A DNA stretch of 64,000 nt from UBA6107 sp034430175. GTDB taxonomy: Bacteria; Chloroflexota; Anaerolineae; Anaerolineales; Anaerolineaceae. This document shows, piece by piece, positions 1-7,897 of the stretch. The notes beneath the pieces were generated by a model. It made no database searches and was not told the DNA's origin. It was given only the letters and a program-made list of their open reading frames with translations. The translations under genes were made by a program, and so were the position numbers. Every line of letters begins with the position of its first letter. Within the stretch, counting starts at the first letter, position 1. The DNA is taken from positions 124,001 to 188,000 of the forward strand of contig DAOUFI010000004.1 in the NCBI GenBank assembly GCA_034430175.1. Reading direction: 5' to 3'.

Positions 1-1090
1 CGGGAGGGGCGTACAAGATACTCTCCGGAGACGCATGGTGATCAATGAACACGTAATTTTTATCGAGTTTGAATATCAAATCGGGTAGGTTCTCGACCAA
101 AGTGCGGTAACGGGCTTCGCTTTTTTCGAGCGATGCCGTGCGCTCGCGAATACGCTTGCGAGCGATCAGCACCATCAACATCAACAGGGCTATGATACAA
201 GCCGCGTTTATTCCGACCACATATACCCAGGGGGGAATCACTTTGATGATATTCTGCTGACTACTTTCGGCCAGGTAAGAATCAAGTGCCTTATAGTAGA
301 CCGACGACTTATCCGCTTTCATTTGCTTCAAGTCAGCATCGATATTTCGCAATAAATTTGCTGTCTGATCGCCGTTTTTGGTAAAAGCAAAACGAAGACT
401 TGTCGGTGCCAGTATCACCGAAGTGCGTTCAATATTGTATTTACTCTCATTCTGGTCGCCAAAATCCTTGTTGGCAACCCCGGCGTCGACCTCGTGGTTT
501 TGAATGGCTTCAAAGACCTCGGTGTAACTATCCATACTGACAAAGGTACATTCGACGCCGAACTTGGCGGCCAATGCCTTGATGCCTTCCGGACCGTCGA
601 AGTTCACGCTGCCGTTGAGTCCGGCCACCTTCTTGCCATTCAGATCGAGGATGGATTCGATAGAGGAGCCACGCGGCACGTAAAGGCGTGCCCAACTGGT
701 GAGCACGGTCTCTCCAGAGAATGTGTAAAGTTCACTTCTGGCTTCGGTCCAACCCACATCGGGCATCATGTCAATTTCGCCCGATTCCAGTCTGGCCAGG
801 TTTTCCTCCCAGGTGCCGGGAACCCACTCGATCTTCCAGCCTTCCTTTTCCGCGATGGCGTTGACAATGGCGGGCCAGAATCCAGCCGCCTGACCGTTGG
901 TATCCATGTAAATCTTGGGGGGATTGTCGTACAGGCCCACCCGTACCACCTGGTTGGCGGGGGGAGGAGTGTAAGCGCTGAGCAAAAGACTCAGAATTGC
1001 GAGGAGGATGAAAGATAAGTGAAGACGCGGAGAGTTATACCACCGAGGTGGTTGTCTTGATGGACCGGAGAATTTTGGCAAACGAACCAT
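1..1090 (-). CDS. Membrane sensor with solute-binding domain and PAS (3' end cut by window)
   Basis: The reverse strand reads open from an ATG at 1090 to the window edge, giving 363 residues without a stop. Residues 24-40 are a hydrophobic signal/anchor. Residues 48-275 look like a family 3 periplasmic solute-binding domain (SBP_bac_3), with the early run VGLYDNPPKIY. Residues 287-310 are a membrane helix followed by a basic stretch. From about residue 324 a PAS domain begins (RYRTLVENLPDLIFKLD). This matches sensors of the BvgS type or SBP-PAS-GGDEF proteins that sense an extracytoplasmic ligand. The output domain lies outside the window, so kinase and cyclase cannot be told apart. The start is a choice; no clear ribosome site precedes it. 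Confidence 0.8.
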   Translation of the reverse strand, partial: MVRLPKFSGPSRQPPRWYNSPRLHLSFILLAILSLLLSAYTPPPANQVVRVGLYDNPPKIYMDTNGQAAGFWPAIVNAIAEKEGWKIEWVPGTWEENLARLESGEIDMMPDVGWTEARSELYTFSGETVLTSWARLYVPRGSSIESILDLNGKKVAGLNGSVNFDGPEGIKALAAKFGVECTFVSMDSYTEVFEAIQNHEVDAGVANKDFGDQNESKYNIERTSVILAPTSLRFAFTKNGDQTANLLRNIDADLKQMKADKSSVYYKALDSYLAESSQQNIIKVIPPWVYVVGINAACIIALLMLMVLIARKRIRERTASLEKSEARYRTLVENLPDLIFKLDKNYVFIDHHASPESILYAPP

Positions 1091-1316
1091 TTTTGCCACA
1101 TCCCAACCGGTGATGAACCGCACCGGTTTTAGCCGATCAATAAAAGTCAAAATGACCAATTTCCCTCCGCGTGATCGAGCCTTCTTCGATTTCCCGATTT
1201 CGCAGAGGTCTCCACACAGCGGATGAAATTATTATACAACGTTCAAATTTTGAAACAACTAAAGATCATGTAAATTGCCGGGTTTGGTGCGGTGAAGAAC
1301 GGAAATTTCTAAAGCT

Positions 1317-1337
1317 GGGCGGGTTTAGAACCCGCCC
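1317..1337. repeat. Intergenic palindrome, GGGCGGGTT type
   Basis: GGGCGGGTT and AACCCGCCC face each other around a 3-base loop, followed by CCTAC. It is the first of four palindromes packed into the 463-base gap 1091-1553, in which I see no gene. A related arm pair (GGGTT/AACCC) occurs at 27188-27200. Confidence 0.65.
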
Positions 1338-1414
1338 CTACAATGGGAAATCCATGGTCCAGGCGTAAGATGCGTATTTATGCACACTGATTAACGAAAT
1401 ATTTGTCCATCAAG

Positions 1415-1442
1415 GTAGGGGCACAGCATGCTGTGCCCCTAC
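1415..1442. repeat. Perfect 28-bp GTAGGGGC palindrome
   Basis: The 14-base half GTAGGGGCACAGCA is followed directly by its exact reverse complement. Together with the copies at 22097, 25645, 10770 and 26431 it defines a dispersed family of short palindromes in the gaps of this window. The form is REP- or MITE-like; no coding capacity. Confidence 0.85.
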
Positions 1443-1470
1443 AAAATGACCATTCTGTGTCGCACAACAT

Positions 1471-1494
1471 GGGCGGGTCAGCCCCACCCGCTAC
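1471..1494. repeat. Imperfect palindrome, GTAGCGGGT type
   Basis: CGGGT (1474-1478) pairs with ACCCG (1486-1490), followed by CTAC. It reads on the reverse strand as GTAGCGGGTGGGGC, which resembles the GTAGGGGC family. It lies between two better copies. Confidence 0.5.
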
Positions 1495-1498
1495 ACTC

Positions 1499-1524
1499 GG
1501 GGCGCAGCGTCGCTGCGCCCCTAC
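1499..1524. repeat. GTAGGGGC-family palindrome with one-base loop
   Basis: GGGGCGCAGCG (1499-1509) and CGCTGCGCCCC (1511-1521) are exact complements around a single T, followed by CTAC. Fourth palindrome in the gap downstream of the kinase gene. Confidence 0.7.
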
Positions 1525-1553
1525 GATCCTTTTTTTTGTGTCCCACAAGGTGA

Positions 1554-2549
1554 TCATTTACCGTTTGGCTTTTTGAGGTATTCCGGCAGGGTCTCGATCA
1601 GGCGGCTGCGCACGGCAGCAATGGCATCGCGTCCCGCCAGGTCCATACCCAGCAGCACAGCGCCCAACACCGGTGGCTCCTGAAGACGGATGAAATTAGC
1701 TTTTGGAGCTATGGCACGAACTTCCTCCTGCATCACTTCAGAGAGCAGTGGAGAGCCGTCGAACATGCTGCCGATCTGCACCAGGTCGAAATCGACATCC
1801 TCGAACTGGAGCTGGCGAATGACGGCGTTCGCCATGATACCCAGCTCGCGTCCGGCCCAGCGGATGACGTCCAACGCCACCGGGTCGCCGGTTTTAGCTA
1901 CCTCGAAAACCAACGGCGCGTCCGCGGCGTCGAGTTCGATGTTGCGGCAGATCAACTCCTGCAGCAGTTCCGCCAGGTCTTTGACGCCTTTGCGCTCGCA
2001 GAAGGCGTCCGCCAGGGCGGTAGTCGGAGCGGCGCCCGTCCAGGCACGACCAAGGGCGATGCAGGTTCGGAACATCAATTCACCCGCGCCAGCGCCTTCG
2101 CCGAATTCAGTGCCCCCACCGGTGACGCGGCCGAAGCGGGTGCGGCGCTCGTCCCAACCTCGGCAATTGCAACCGGTGCCTGAGACCACCGCCACGCCCC
2201 ACAGACGCGGAGAGCCAGCTAGGATGCCCAGTTCCACATCATTTACCAGCTCCACCTTGCCGCTCAGCCCGAGCGTGTTGATCTCGGCCATGGTGGGTTC
2301 TTTTTCATTGGGCCAATCGTACCCGGCCACCCCGAAGCCTGATCCGCTGATCTGGTCGGGACGGATTCCGGCGCTCTGGAAAGCAGCGTTCGCCGCGGCA
2401 TTGAGGTTGGCGCAGGTCACTTCATAGCCAACCCCTTCATGGTTTCCCGGACCGCTTTCACCGAACCCGATCACGGTACCGGATTCGTCGGCGATCATCA
2501 CGCGGGTTTTAGTCCCGCCCAGGTCAGCGCCCAGATAATATCTCGTCAT
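1554..2549 (-). CDS. BadF/BadG/BcrA/BcrD-type sugar kinase (N-acetylglucosamine kinase-like)
   Basis: 331 residues with the ASKHA-fold phosphate motif DLGGTKT near residues 9-15 and a later glycine-rich ATP segment (VVSGTGCNCRG), matching the BadF family that includes NagK-like kinases. It would phosphorylate a sugar with ATP in the cytoplasm. It is the last gene of the LacI-led operon and starts 7 bases after the GH4 gene. The pairing suggests that it makes the phosphorylated substrate for the GH4 enzyme or recycles a product. The exact sugar (glucose, GlcNAc or a disaccharide) cannot be read from sequence. Confidence 0.85.
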   Translation of the reverse strand: MTRYYLGADLGGTKTRVMIADESGTVIGFGESGPGNHEGVGYEVTCANLNAAANAAFQSAGIRPDQISGSGFGVAGYDWPNEKEPTMAEINTLGLSGKVELVNDVELGILAGSPRLWGVAVVSGTGCNCRGWDERRTRFGRVTGGGTEFGEGAGAGELMFRTCIALGRAWTGAAPTTALADAFCERKGVKDLAELLQELICRNIELDAADAPLVFEVAKTGDPVALDVIRWAGRELGIMANAVIRQLQFEDVDFDLVQIGSMFDGSPLLSEVMQEEVRAIAPKANFIRLQEPPVLGAVLLGMDLAGRDAIAAVRSRLIETLPEYLKKPNGK

Positions 2550-2556
2550 CGCCCCT

Positions 2557-3852
2557 CTAACCTTTAAAGAAATTGGGCAGGTAACGGCGGTTGGTTCGCA
2601 GCAGATCTTCCATCACGGCCTCGATCTGGTCCATTTCCGGGCCGAGGGGATGCGCCAACAGTGCCTGGTAGAGCAGGCTGCGGTCGCCACTGACGGCTGC
2701 GCGGGCGGTGAGGATCTCATACGATTTCACCTGCGCCACCAAACCGTAACAGGCATCGGGCAGGGGCTCGGCCGGCAGAGGATGGATACCCTTGCGGTCA
2801 ACCTTACAGGGCATTTCAAGCACCCAGTCTTTGGGCCAGCCGTTAACCGCGCCGTTGTGTACCACGTTGACCACGTGGGTCTCGCCCAGGTCGTTGTAGT
2901 GGGCGTTCATCAACTGCGTGGCCGCGGTGGAATAGTAGGCGCCGCCGCGTTTCATCAAATCAGCGGGGGGTTCATCCAGGGCGGGGTCGGAGTATTCGCG
3001 CAGCAGGTCCTTCTCGATCTCCATCACCTCTTCTGCGCGGGAGGGTGGCCACTCTTTCTGCATTTCCAGCTTGTGATGCGTGCTGTAGAAGTACTGCAGG
3101 TAGTAGTTCGGGATCATCTTAAGGGTTTCCACCAGTTCGGGTGGGTATTCGGGTTCCTCCTGTTGGCGGAGGTCTTCCACGTAGGCTTTGAGGATCTGTG
3201 GCCACATCTCCTCGCCGTCCACCTTGAAACCGCGGTGCCAGGTGAGGTGGTTGAGGCCGAGCGTGTCGAGCTGGCAGCGGGCCGGGTCAATTTTCTGCCC
3301 GAGCGCTTTCTCAAGCCCTTCCATCATCTCCATTTTGGTGTGGATGGCTACGTTACAAACGCCAGCGGTGGGCACGTCTGGCGCGAACATCGAAAGCGCC
3401 TGGGTGTTGAGCCCTGAGGGGTTGGTAAAGTTGACCAGCAGCGCGCCGGGAGCCAGTTCGCGCATGTCTTCAGCGATCTTGAGGATGATCGGTATGGTGC
3501 GCAGCGCCTTGGCCATGCCGCCGACTCCGGTGGTTTCCTGCCCCACCAATCCGTGACGCAGGCCGAGGTACTCGTCTTCACGGCGGGCGGGCATCTGCCC
3601 AACGCGAAGTTGCGTCGAGACGTAGGAGGCGCCTTTGATTGCCTCGTGCTGGTCGGTGCTTAGCACCACCTTGAACGGGTCGCCCTTTTTGGCCACCATG
3701 CGTTTGGCGAACCCGCCCACAATCTCCAGGCGGGGGGCATCGATATCCATCAGCCACAGTTCGCTGACGGGGAATTCATCCAGGCGGGATAAAAAGCCGT
3801 TCACAAGTTCGGGGGTATAAGTTGAACCGCCTCCAATGACTGTAACTTTCAT
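2557..3852 (-). CDS. Glycoside hydrolase family 4, 6-phospho-beta-glucosidase type
   Basis: 431 residues. The N-terminus is a Rossmann NAD-binding segment (VTVIGGGSTYTPELV, residues 3-17). CNVAIH (C166) and GLNHLTWH (N201, H202) match the Cys and Asn/His metal-binding residues of GH4, an NAD- and Mn-dependent redox-elimination glycosidase family. Members resembling CelF/LicH split 6-phospho-beta-glucosides in the cytoplasm. No PTS gene is visible in the window, so the phosphorylated substrate is presumably made by the adjacent BadF-type kinase. The start ATG at 3852 begins the Rossmann motif almost at once, as is usual for the family. Substrate specificity is inferred. Confidence 0.9.
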   Translation of the reverse strand: MKVTVIGGGSTYTPELVNGFLSRLDEFPVSELWLMDIDAPRLEIVGGFAKRMVAKKGDPFKVVLSTDQHEAIKGASYVSTQLRVGQMPARREDEYLGLRHGLVGQETTGVGGMAKALRTIPIILKIAEDMRELAPGALLVNFTNPSGLNTQALSMFAPDVPTAGVCNVAIHTKMEMMEGLEKALGQKIDPARCQLDTLGLNHLTWHRGFKVDGEEMWPQILKAYVEDLRQQEEPEYPPELVETLKMIPNYYLQYFYSTHHKLEMQKEWPPSRAEEVMEIEKDLLREYSDPALDEPPADLMKRGGAYYSTAATQLMNAHYNDLGETHVVNVVHNGAVNGWPKDWVLEMPCKVDRKGIHPLPAEPLPDACYGLVAQVKSYEILTARAAVSGDRSLLYQALLAHPLGPEMDQIEAVMEDLLRTNRRYLPNFFKG

Positions 3853-3886
3853 ATTATTCCTTTCTTGATCACTTCCTTATGATAAA

Positions 3887-4888
3887 TTAACCTTTCGGGT
3901 CGAACAAGTTGCAGCGTACCCAATGTCCTTCTGATACTCTCGCTGGACGCGGCATCACCTGGTGGCAGATTTTGAGCACGCGCGGGCAGCGGGCGGCAAA
4001 CGGACAGCCGGGTGGGGGATCAATGAGCGAGGGTACCTCTCCGCGGGCTTTGGCGTTGCGGTCGGTGCGCAGCCCGGCGCGCGGGTCAGGGACGGCGGAG
4101 AGAAGCAGTTGCGTGTACGGGTGCGCGGGTTCTTTCATGATGGCTTCGCTGTTACCTCCTTCTACCATGTGTCCGGCGTACATCACCATGATTTCGTCAC
4201 CGATGTATCTGGCAGAGGCAAGGTCGTGGGTGATGTAGACGAAGGAGATGCCCCGTTCCTCTTTGAGCCGTTGGATGAGGTTGAGAACACCCATTCGAAT
4301 GGACACATCGAGCATGGAGATGGGTTCATCGGCAAGGATCAGCTCTGGGTCCACGGCCAGGGCGCGGGCAATAGCCACGCGCTGGCGTTGACCTCCCGAA
4401 AGTTGGTGAGGGTAGCGCGAGGCGATCATCTCGGCAGGTTTTAATTCCACGGTCTCGAGCAGGTCACAGACGCGTTCGCGTGTCTCCTGGTTGGAGTGGG
4501 TGAGCTTGTGGATGAGCAATGGGCGCGCCAAATGGTGCTCAATGGTGTGCACCGCGTTCAAAGAGGCGAACGGGTCCTGAAAGATGTACTGCACCTGGCG
4601 GCGGTAATCCAGCGAAGCCTGGCGCGGCTCGACCAGCAACATGTCGATGCCTTTGAAGTAGATCTCGCCATGAGTCACCGGCAGCAGCCGGGCGATCATG
4701 CGCAGTGTGGTTGTCTTGCCGCTGCCCGATTCACCCACTAGCGCCACCACCTGTCCGCGCTTGACGGAAAAATTGGCGTCCTCCACGGCATGGACCAGCC
4801 TGTTGCCGCCGAATACGCCCACCGGAAACTCCTTGCACAGCCCGCGGACTTCGAGCAGATTTTTATTTTGAAGAGAATTGGTTTCCAT
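3887..4888 (-). CDS. Oligopeptide/oligosaccharide ABC importer ATPase, DppF/OppF type
   Basis: 333 residues. Walker A GESGSGKTT at residues 52-60, signature LSGGQRQRVAIARA, Walker B LILADEP, and the Cys-containing oligo_HPN tail (RCPRVLKICHQ). It is the second ATPase of the cluster and starts 8 bases after the first. It powers import with the two permeases upstream. In this context (GH4, sugar kinase, LacI regulator) the cargo is more likely an oligosaccharide than a peptide. Confidence 0.92.
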   Translation of the reverse strand: METNSLQNKNLLEVRGLCKEFPVGVFGGNRLVHAVEDANFSVKRGQVVALVGESGSGKTTTLRMIARLLPVTHGEIYFKGIDMLLVEPRQASLDYRRQVQYIFQDPFASLNAVHTIEHHLARPLLIHKLTHSNQETRERVCDLLETVELKPAEMIASRYPHQLSGGQRQRVAIARALAVDPELILADEPISMLDVSIRMGVLNLIQRLKEERGISFVYITHDLASARYIGDEIMVMYAGHMVEGGNSEAIMKEPAHPYTQLLLSAVPDPRAGLRTDRNAKARGEVPSLIDPPPGCPFAARCPRVLKICHQVMPRPARVSEGHWVRCNLFDPKG

Positions 4889-4896
4889 GCGTCCCT

Positions 4897-5865
4897 CTAC
4901 TTGTCGAAAAGATGGCAGGCGACGCTGTGGTCTGCCGAAAGCTGGCGGTTGACCGGGGCGATCTGCGAGCAGACCGGCATGGCTTTAGCGCAGCGAGGAT
5001 GAAATTTGCAACCCGACGGTGGGGCTACTAAATCGGGAGGGGATCCAGGGATGCCCACCAGCTTCTGTTTGACGCCGCTGATGGATGGAAAAGAGTTCAT
5101 CAATCCCAAAGTGTAGGGATGTTTCGGATTCTCGAACAACTCGCGGGCCGGAGCCTTTTCAACGATGTCGCCGGCGTACATGATCGAAATATGAGTAGAG
5201 ATCTCCACCAGCAGCGACAGGTCGTGGGTGATGAACAGAATCGAAAAGCCCAGTTTCTTGCGCAGTTCGGTGATCTGCTCCAGGATGTCTTTTTGAACCA
5301 CCACGTCGAGGGCGGTGGTGGGCTCATCCATGATGAGCATGGGCGGTTTGAGTGCCAGGGCGATGGCAATGACGGCGCGTTGGCGCATGCCACCCGAAAG
5401 CTGGTGAGGATAGGCGTCCAGGCGGGCGGGTTCGATGCCCACCAGGTCGAAAAGGTCCACCGCGCGCTGCGCGGCTTCGGATTTGTCCACGCCGTGGTGC
5501 AGCATCACATCGGTGATCTGGTCGCGGATCTTCATCACCGGGTTGAGCGCGTTCATGGCGCTCTGGAATACGATCGAAATCTTCGACCAACGGAAGGCTT
5601 CCAGTTCAGGGTCATCCATGGCCATGATGTCGCGGCCTTCGAAGAGTGCCTGCCCGCCGGTGATCACCGCGGGGGGATGCAGGATGCGCAGCAGGGCGTG
5701 GGCGATGGTCGATTTGCCGCTGCCCGATTCGCCAGCCAGCCCCACCACTTCACCGGGCTGGACGTTGAAGGAGACCTTGTCCACTGCCCGCACCTGCCCA
5801 CGCGCTGTCAGGTAGCGGACAGATAAGTCGCGTACGTCAAGCAAGGGTTCATTCGATGGATTCAT
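4897..5865 (-). CDS. Oligopeptide/oligosaccharide ABC importer ATPase, DppD/OppD type
   Basis: 322 residues from the ATG at 5865. An upstream in-frame ATG at 5934 would overlap the permease by 86 bases and adds a non-conserved leader, so I chose 5865, which overlaps by 17. Walker A GESGSGKS at about 45-52, signature LSGGMRQRAVIAIAL, Walker B MLIMDEPTTALD, and the Cys motif CKFHPRCAKAMPVC at the C-terminus. It pairs with the DppF-type ATPase that follows. Confidence 0.9.
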   Translation of the reverse strand: MNPSNEPLLDVRDLSVRYLTARGQVRAVDKVSFNVQPGEVVGLAGESGSGKSTIAHALLRILHPPAVITGGQALFEGRDIMAMDDPELEAFRWSKISIVFQSAMNALNPVMKIRDQITDVMLHHGVDKSEAAQRAVDLFDLVGIEPARLDAYPHQLSGGMRQRAVIAIALALKPPMLIMDEPTTALDVVVQKDILEQITELRKKLGFSILFITHDLSLLVEISTHISIMYAGDIVEKAPARELFENPKHPYTLGLMNSFPSISGVKQKLVGIPGSPPDLVAPPSGCKFHPRCAKAMPVCSQIAPVNRQLSADHSVACHLFDK

Positions 5866-6826
5866 GGAGCACCGGGGTGGATCGTTTGGATCCGATGTGA
5901 TATTTGTTGAGGACACGGGTGATCTCTTTCTCACTGCGTAAGCGTGGATTGGTTACCTCGTCCATGGCATAGATGAGCATGGTGGTCGAGAATGAAACCA
6001 GGGCGATGCACAGACCGGGCGGCAGGAAGGTCCACCAGGCCTGCTGCAGCAGGGCGGAACTGTTGGAAGCCCAGTAGAGCATGGTGCCCCACGAGACGAT
6101 GTTGACGTTCTCGAAGCCGAGGAAGGCGAGGCTGGCGTCGGAGGCGATGGCGTAGACCACTGATCCGAATAGCGAGGAAATCACCAGCGAGAGCATGTTC
6201 GGCATGATCTCTGCGAATACGATACGCGGCATGCGTTCCCCGCTCACCACCGAGGCTGAGACGAAGTCTTTCTCGCGCAGGCACAGCATCTGCGAACGGA
6301 AAACACGCGCCGGCCAGGCCCACTCGGTGAACGAGAGCACCAGGATCACCGTTACCATGCCCTGCGGCAGGAATGACGCCAGCGTGATCAGGAGCGGCAA
6401 ACCGGGGATGAGCAAGAAGACATTGGTGAACACGTTGAGCACACCGTCCACCACGCCGGGCAGATATCCGGCGATCATGCCCACGATCAGGCCGATGAGC
6501 GTGCTCATGATGCCCACCGTGAAGCCGATAAAGAGTGAAATACGTGATCCGTAGACCATCTGGCTGAACACGTCCTGTCCCTGACCGGTCGTTCCCAGCC
6601 AGTGTTCAGCCGAGGGAGGCTGGTTTGCCAGACCGACATATTCGCTGGGGTCATAGGGGGCGAGTAAAGGCGCGAAGATGGCCATTAATATGAAGAGAAC
6701 GAGGATGACGAGCCCAATGATGGCCTTGGGCTGGTTCAACACCCTTCGAAAAAAATCCCATTGGGCGGAGACGGATTTGCCAAAGCGGCTGGAAGAAGCG
6801 GATTTGCAATCGATGTTTACGGTCAT
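5849..6826 (-). CDS. ABC importer permease, DppC type
   Basis: 325 residues, about six membrane helices. The N-terminal part has the APLLAPYDP segment and the WLGTTGQGQDVFSQMVYGSR region typical of DppC proteins. A permease coupling loop follows (EKDFVSASVVSGERMPRIVF). The long polar N-terminus (residues 1-30) is cytoplasmic. It follows the DppB-type gene after 12 bases. Confidence 0.9.
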   Translation of the reverse strand: MTVNIDCKSASSSRFGKSVSAQWDFFRRVLNQPKAIIGLVILVLFILMAIFAPLLAPYDPSEYVGLANQPPSAEHWLGTTGQGQDVFSQMVYGSRISLFIGFTVGIMSTLIGLIVGMIAGYLPGVVDGVLNVFTNVFLLIPGLPLLITLASFLPQGMVTVILVLSFTEWAWPARVFRSQMLCLREKDFVSASVVSGERMPRIVFAEIMPNMLSLVISSLFGSVVYAIASDASLAFLGFENVNIVSWGTMLYWASNSSALLQQAWWTFLPPGLCIALVSFSTTMLIYAMDEVTNPRLRSEKEITRVLNKYHIGSKRSTPVLHESIE

Positions 6827-6838
6827 TGTCTTCTCCCT

Positions 6839-7816
6839 TTAACTCACCCGCACGCGCGGATCAAGCTGCACATAGAGGATGTCGACCAGAAAATTGGCGA
6901 CCAGCACTGCTAGCGTGATCATGAGGAAAAGCGCCTGCATGAGCGGATAGTCGAGCGTGGTCACCGAGCGCACCAGGTAAAAACCCAAGCCGGGATACGA
7001 AAAGACCATCTCGGTTAGCAACTGCCCGGCCAGGATGAAACCAATGGACATGCCGAGTTGGGTGATATTCGGCAAAATGGCGTTGCGCATGGCATATTTG
7101 AACATCACGGTCCGCTGCGAAAGACCCTTCGCTTCGGCCATGGTGATATAGTCTTCGTTAAGTACAGCGATCATCGTGCTGCGCATACCCATCATCCAAC
7201 CGCCAACTGAGACGAGGATGATGGTGAGGGCAGGAAGCACCATGTGGTACAACACGCTTCCGATGTAATTCCAGGTAAAGCCAGGAGAGATGAAATCTGA
7301 ATAGGCGTGGCTCATGGGGAACCAGCCCAGTTCAAAGCCGAGATAATACAGGCATACCATGGCCAGCCAGAAGTACGGGAAGGATCCGACGAATCCGGTG
7401 AGGCCGGGCAGGGTGGAATCTAGAAAGCCGTTGCGCTTCCAGGCGATGATAACCCCCAGCGCGGTGCCGAGGAAGAAACTGATGAGCAGGGTGACGGCGC
7501 CCAGCAGCAGCGTCCACATGAAGCCTGTGGCAATAATCGAAGAAACGGTAGCCGGGTAGGCCGAGATGGAAACGCCGAAATCACCACGCAGGGCATGGCT
7601 GAGGTATTGGATATATTGCTGGATCAACGGGCCGTCGATGAACCCGTACGCCTGTTTGATGGCCTCGATCTGACCCGCGGTGAAGCGTCCATGCAAGCGG
7701 CCGATGAGCGCCGTGACCGGGTCGCCGGGCATCATGCGCGGCAGGAAAAAGTTCAGGGTTAGCGAAGCCCAGGCCGCCAGCAGGTAAAGACTGATCTGTT
7801 TCAGAAGATACTTCAT
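6839..7816 (-). CDS. ABC importer permease, DppB type
   Basis: 325 residues from the ATG at 7816. This start is preceded by GGAG at good spacing and begins directly with the membrane segment MKYLLKQISLYLL; a longer reading from 7876 has no family support. It shows the DppB signature near the N-terminus (PRMMPGDPVTALIGR) and the coupling loop AEAKGLSQRTVMFKYAMRNA. It forms the channel with the DppC-type protein. Confidence 0.9.
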   Translation of the reverse strand: MKYLLKQISLYLLAAWASLTLNFFLPRMMPGDPVTALIGRLHGRFTAGQIEAIKQAYGFIDGPLIQQYIQYLSHALRGDFGVSISAYPATVSSIIATGFMWTLLLGAVTLLISFFLGTALGVIIAWKRNGFLDSTLPGLTGFVGSFPYFWLAMVCLYYLGFELGWFPMSHAYSDFISPGFTWNYIGSVLYHMVLPALTIILVSVGGWMMGMRSTMIAVLNEDYITMAEAKGLSQRTVMFKYAMRNAILPNITQLGMSIGFILAGQLLTEMVFSYPGLGFYLVRSVTTLDYPLMQALFLMITLAVLVANFLVDILYVQLDPRVRVS

Positions 7817-7897
7817 AATAGCAGCTCCGGCAGTGGAGGTTCTATGCCCCGGGGTTGCTCCATCGGGAGGAGGCAACCCCGGGCTTCCAAAAGGAGT

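Noticed and set aside
494..1018. 174-codon plus-strand ORF
   Set aside because: It lies entirely on the opposite strand of the sensor gene, which has clear SBP, TM and PAS features; the plus-strand protein has none.
1171..1368. 65-codon plus-strand ORF
   Set aside because: It runs through an intergenic palindrome, has no ribosome site and no recognisable composition.
2650..3417. 255-codon plus-strand ORF over the GH4 gene
   Set aside because: Shadow of a confidently identified gene; its sequence is an antisense reading rich in Val, His and Gly.
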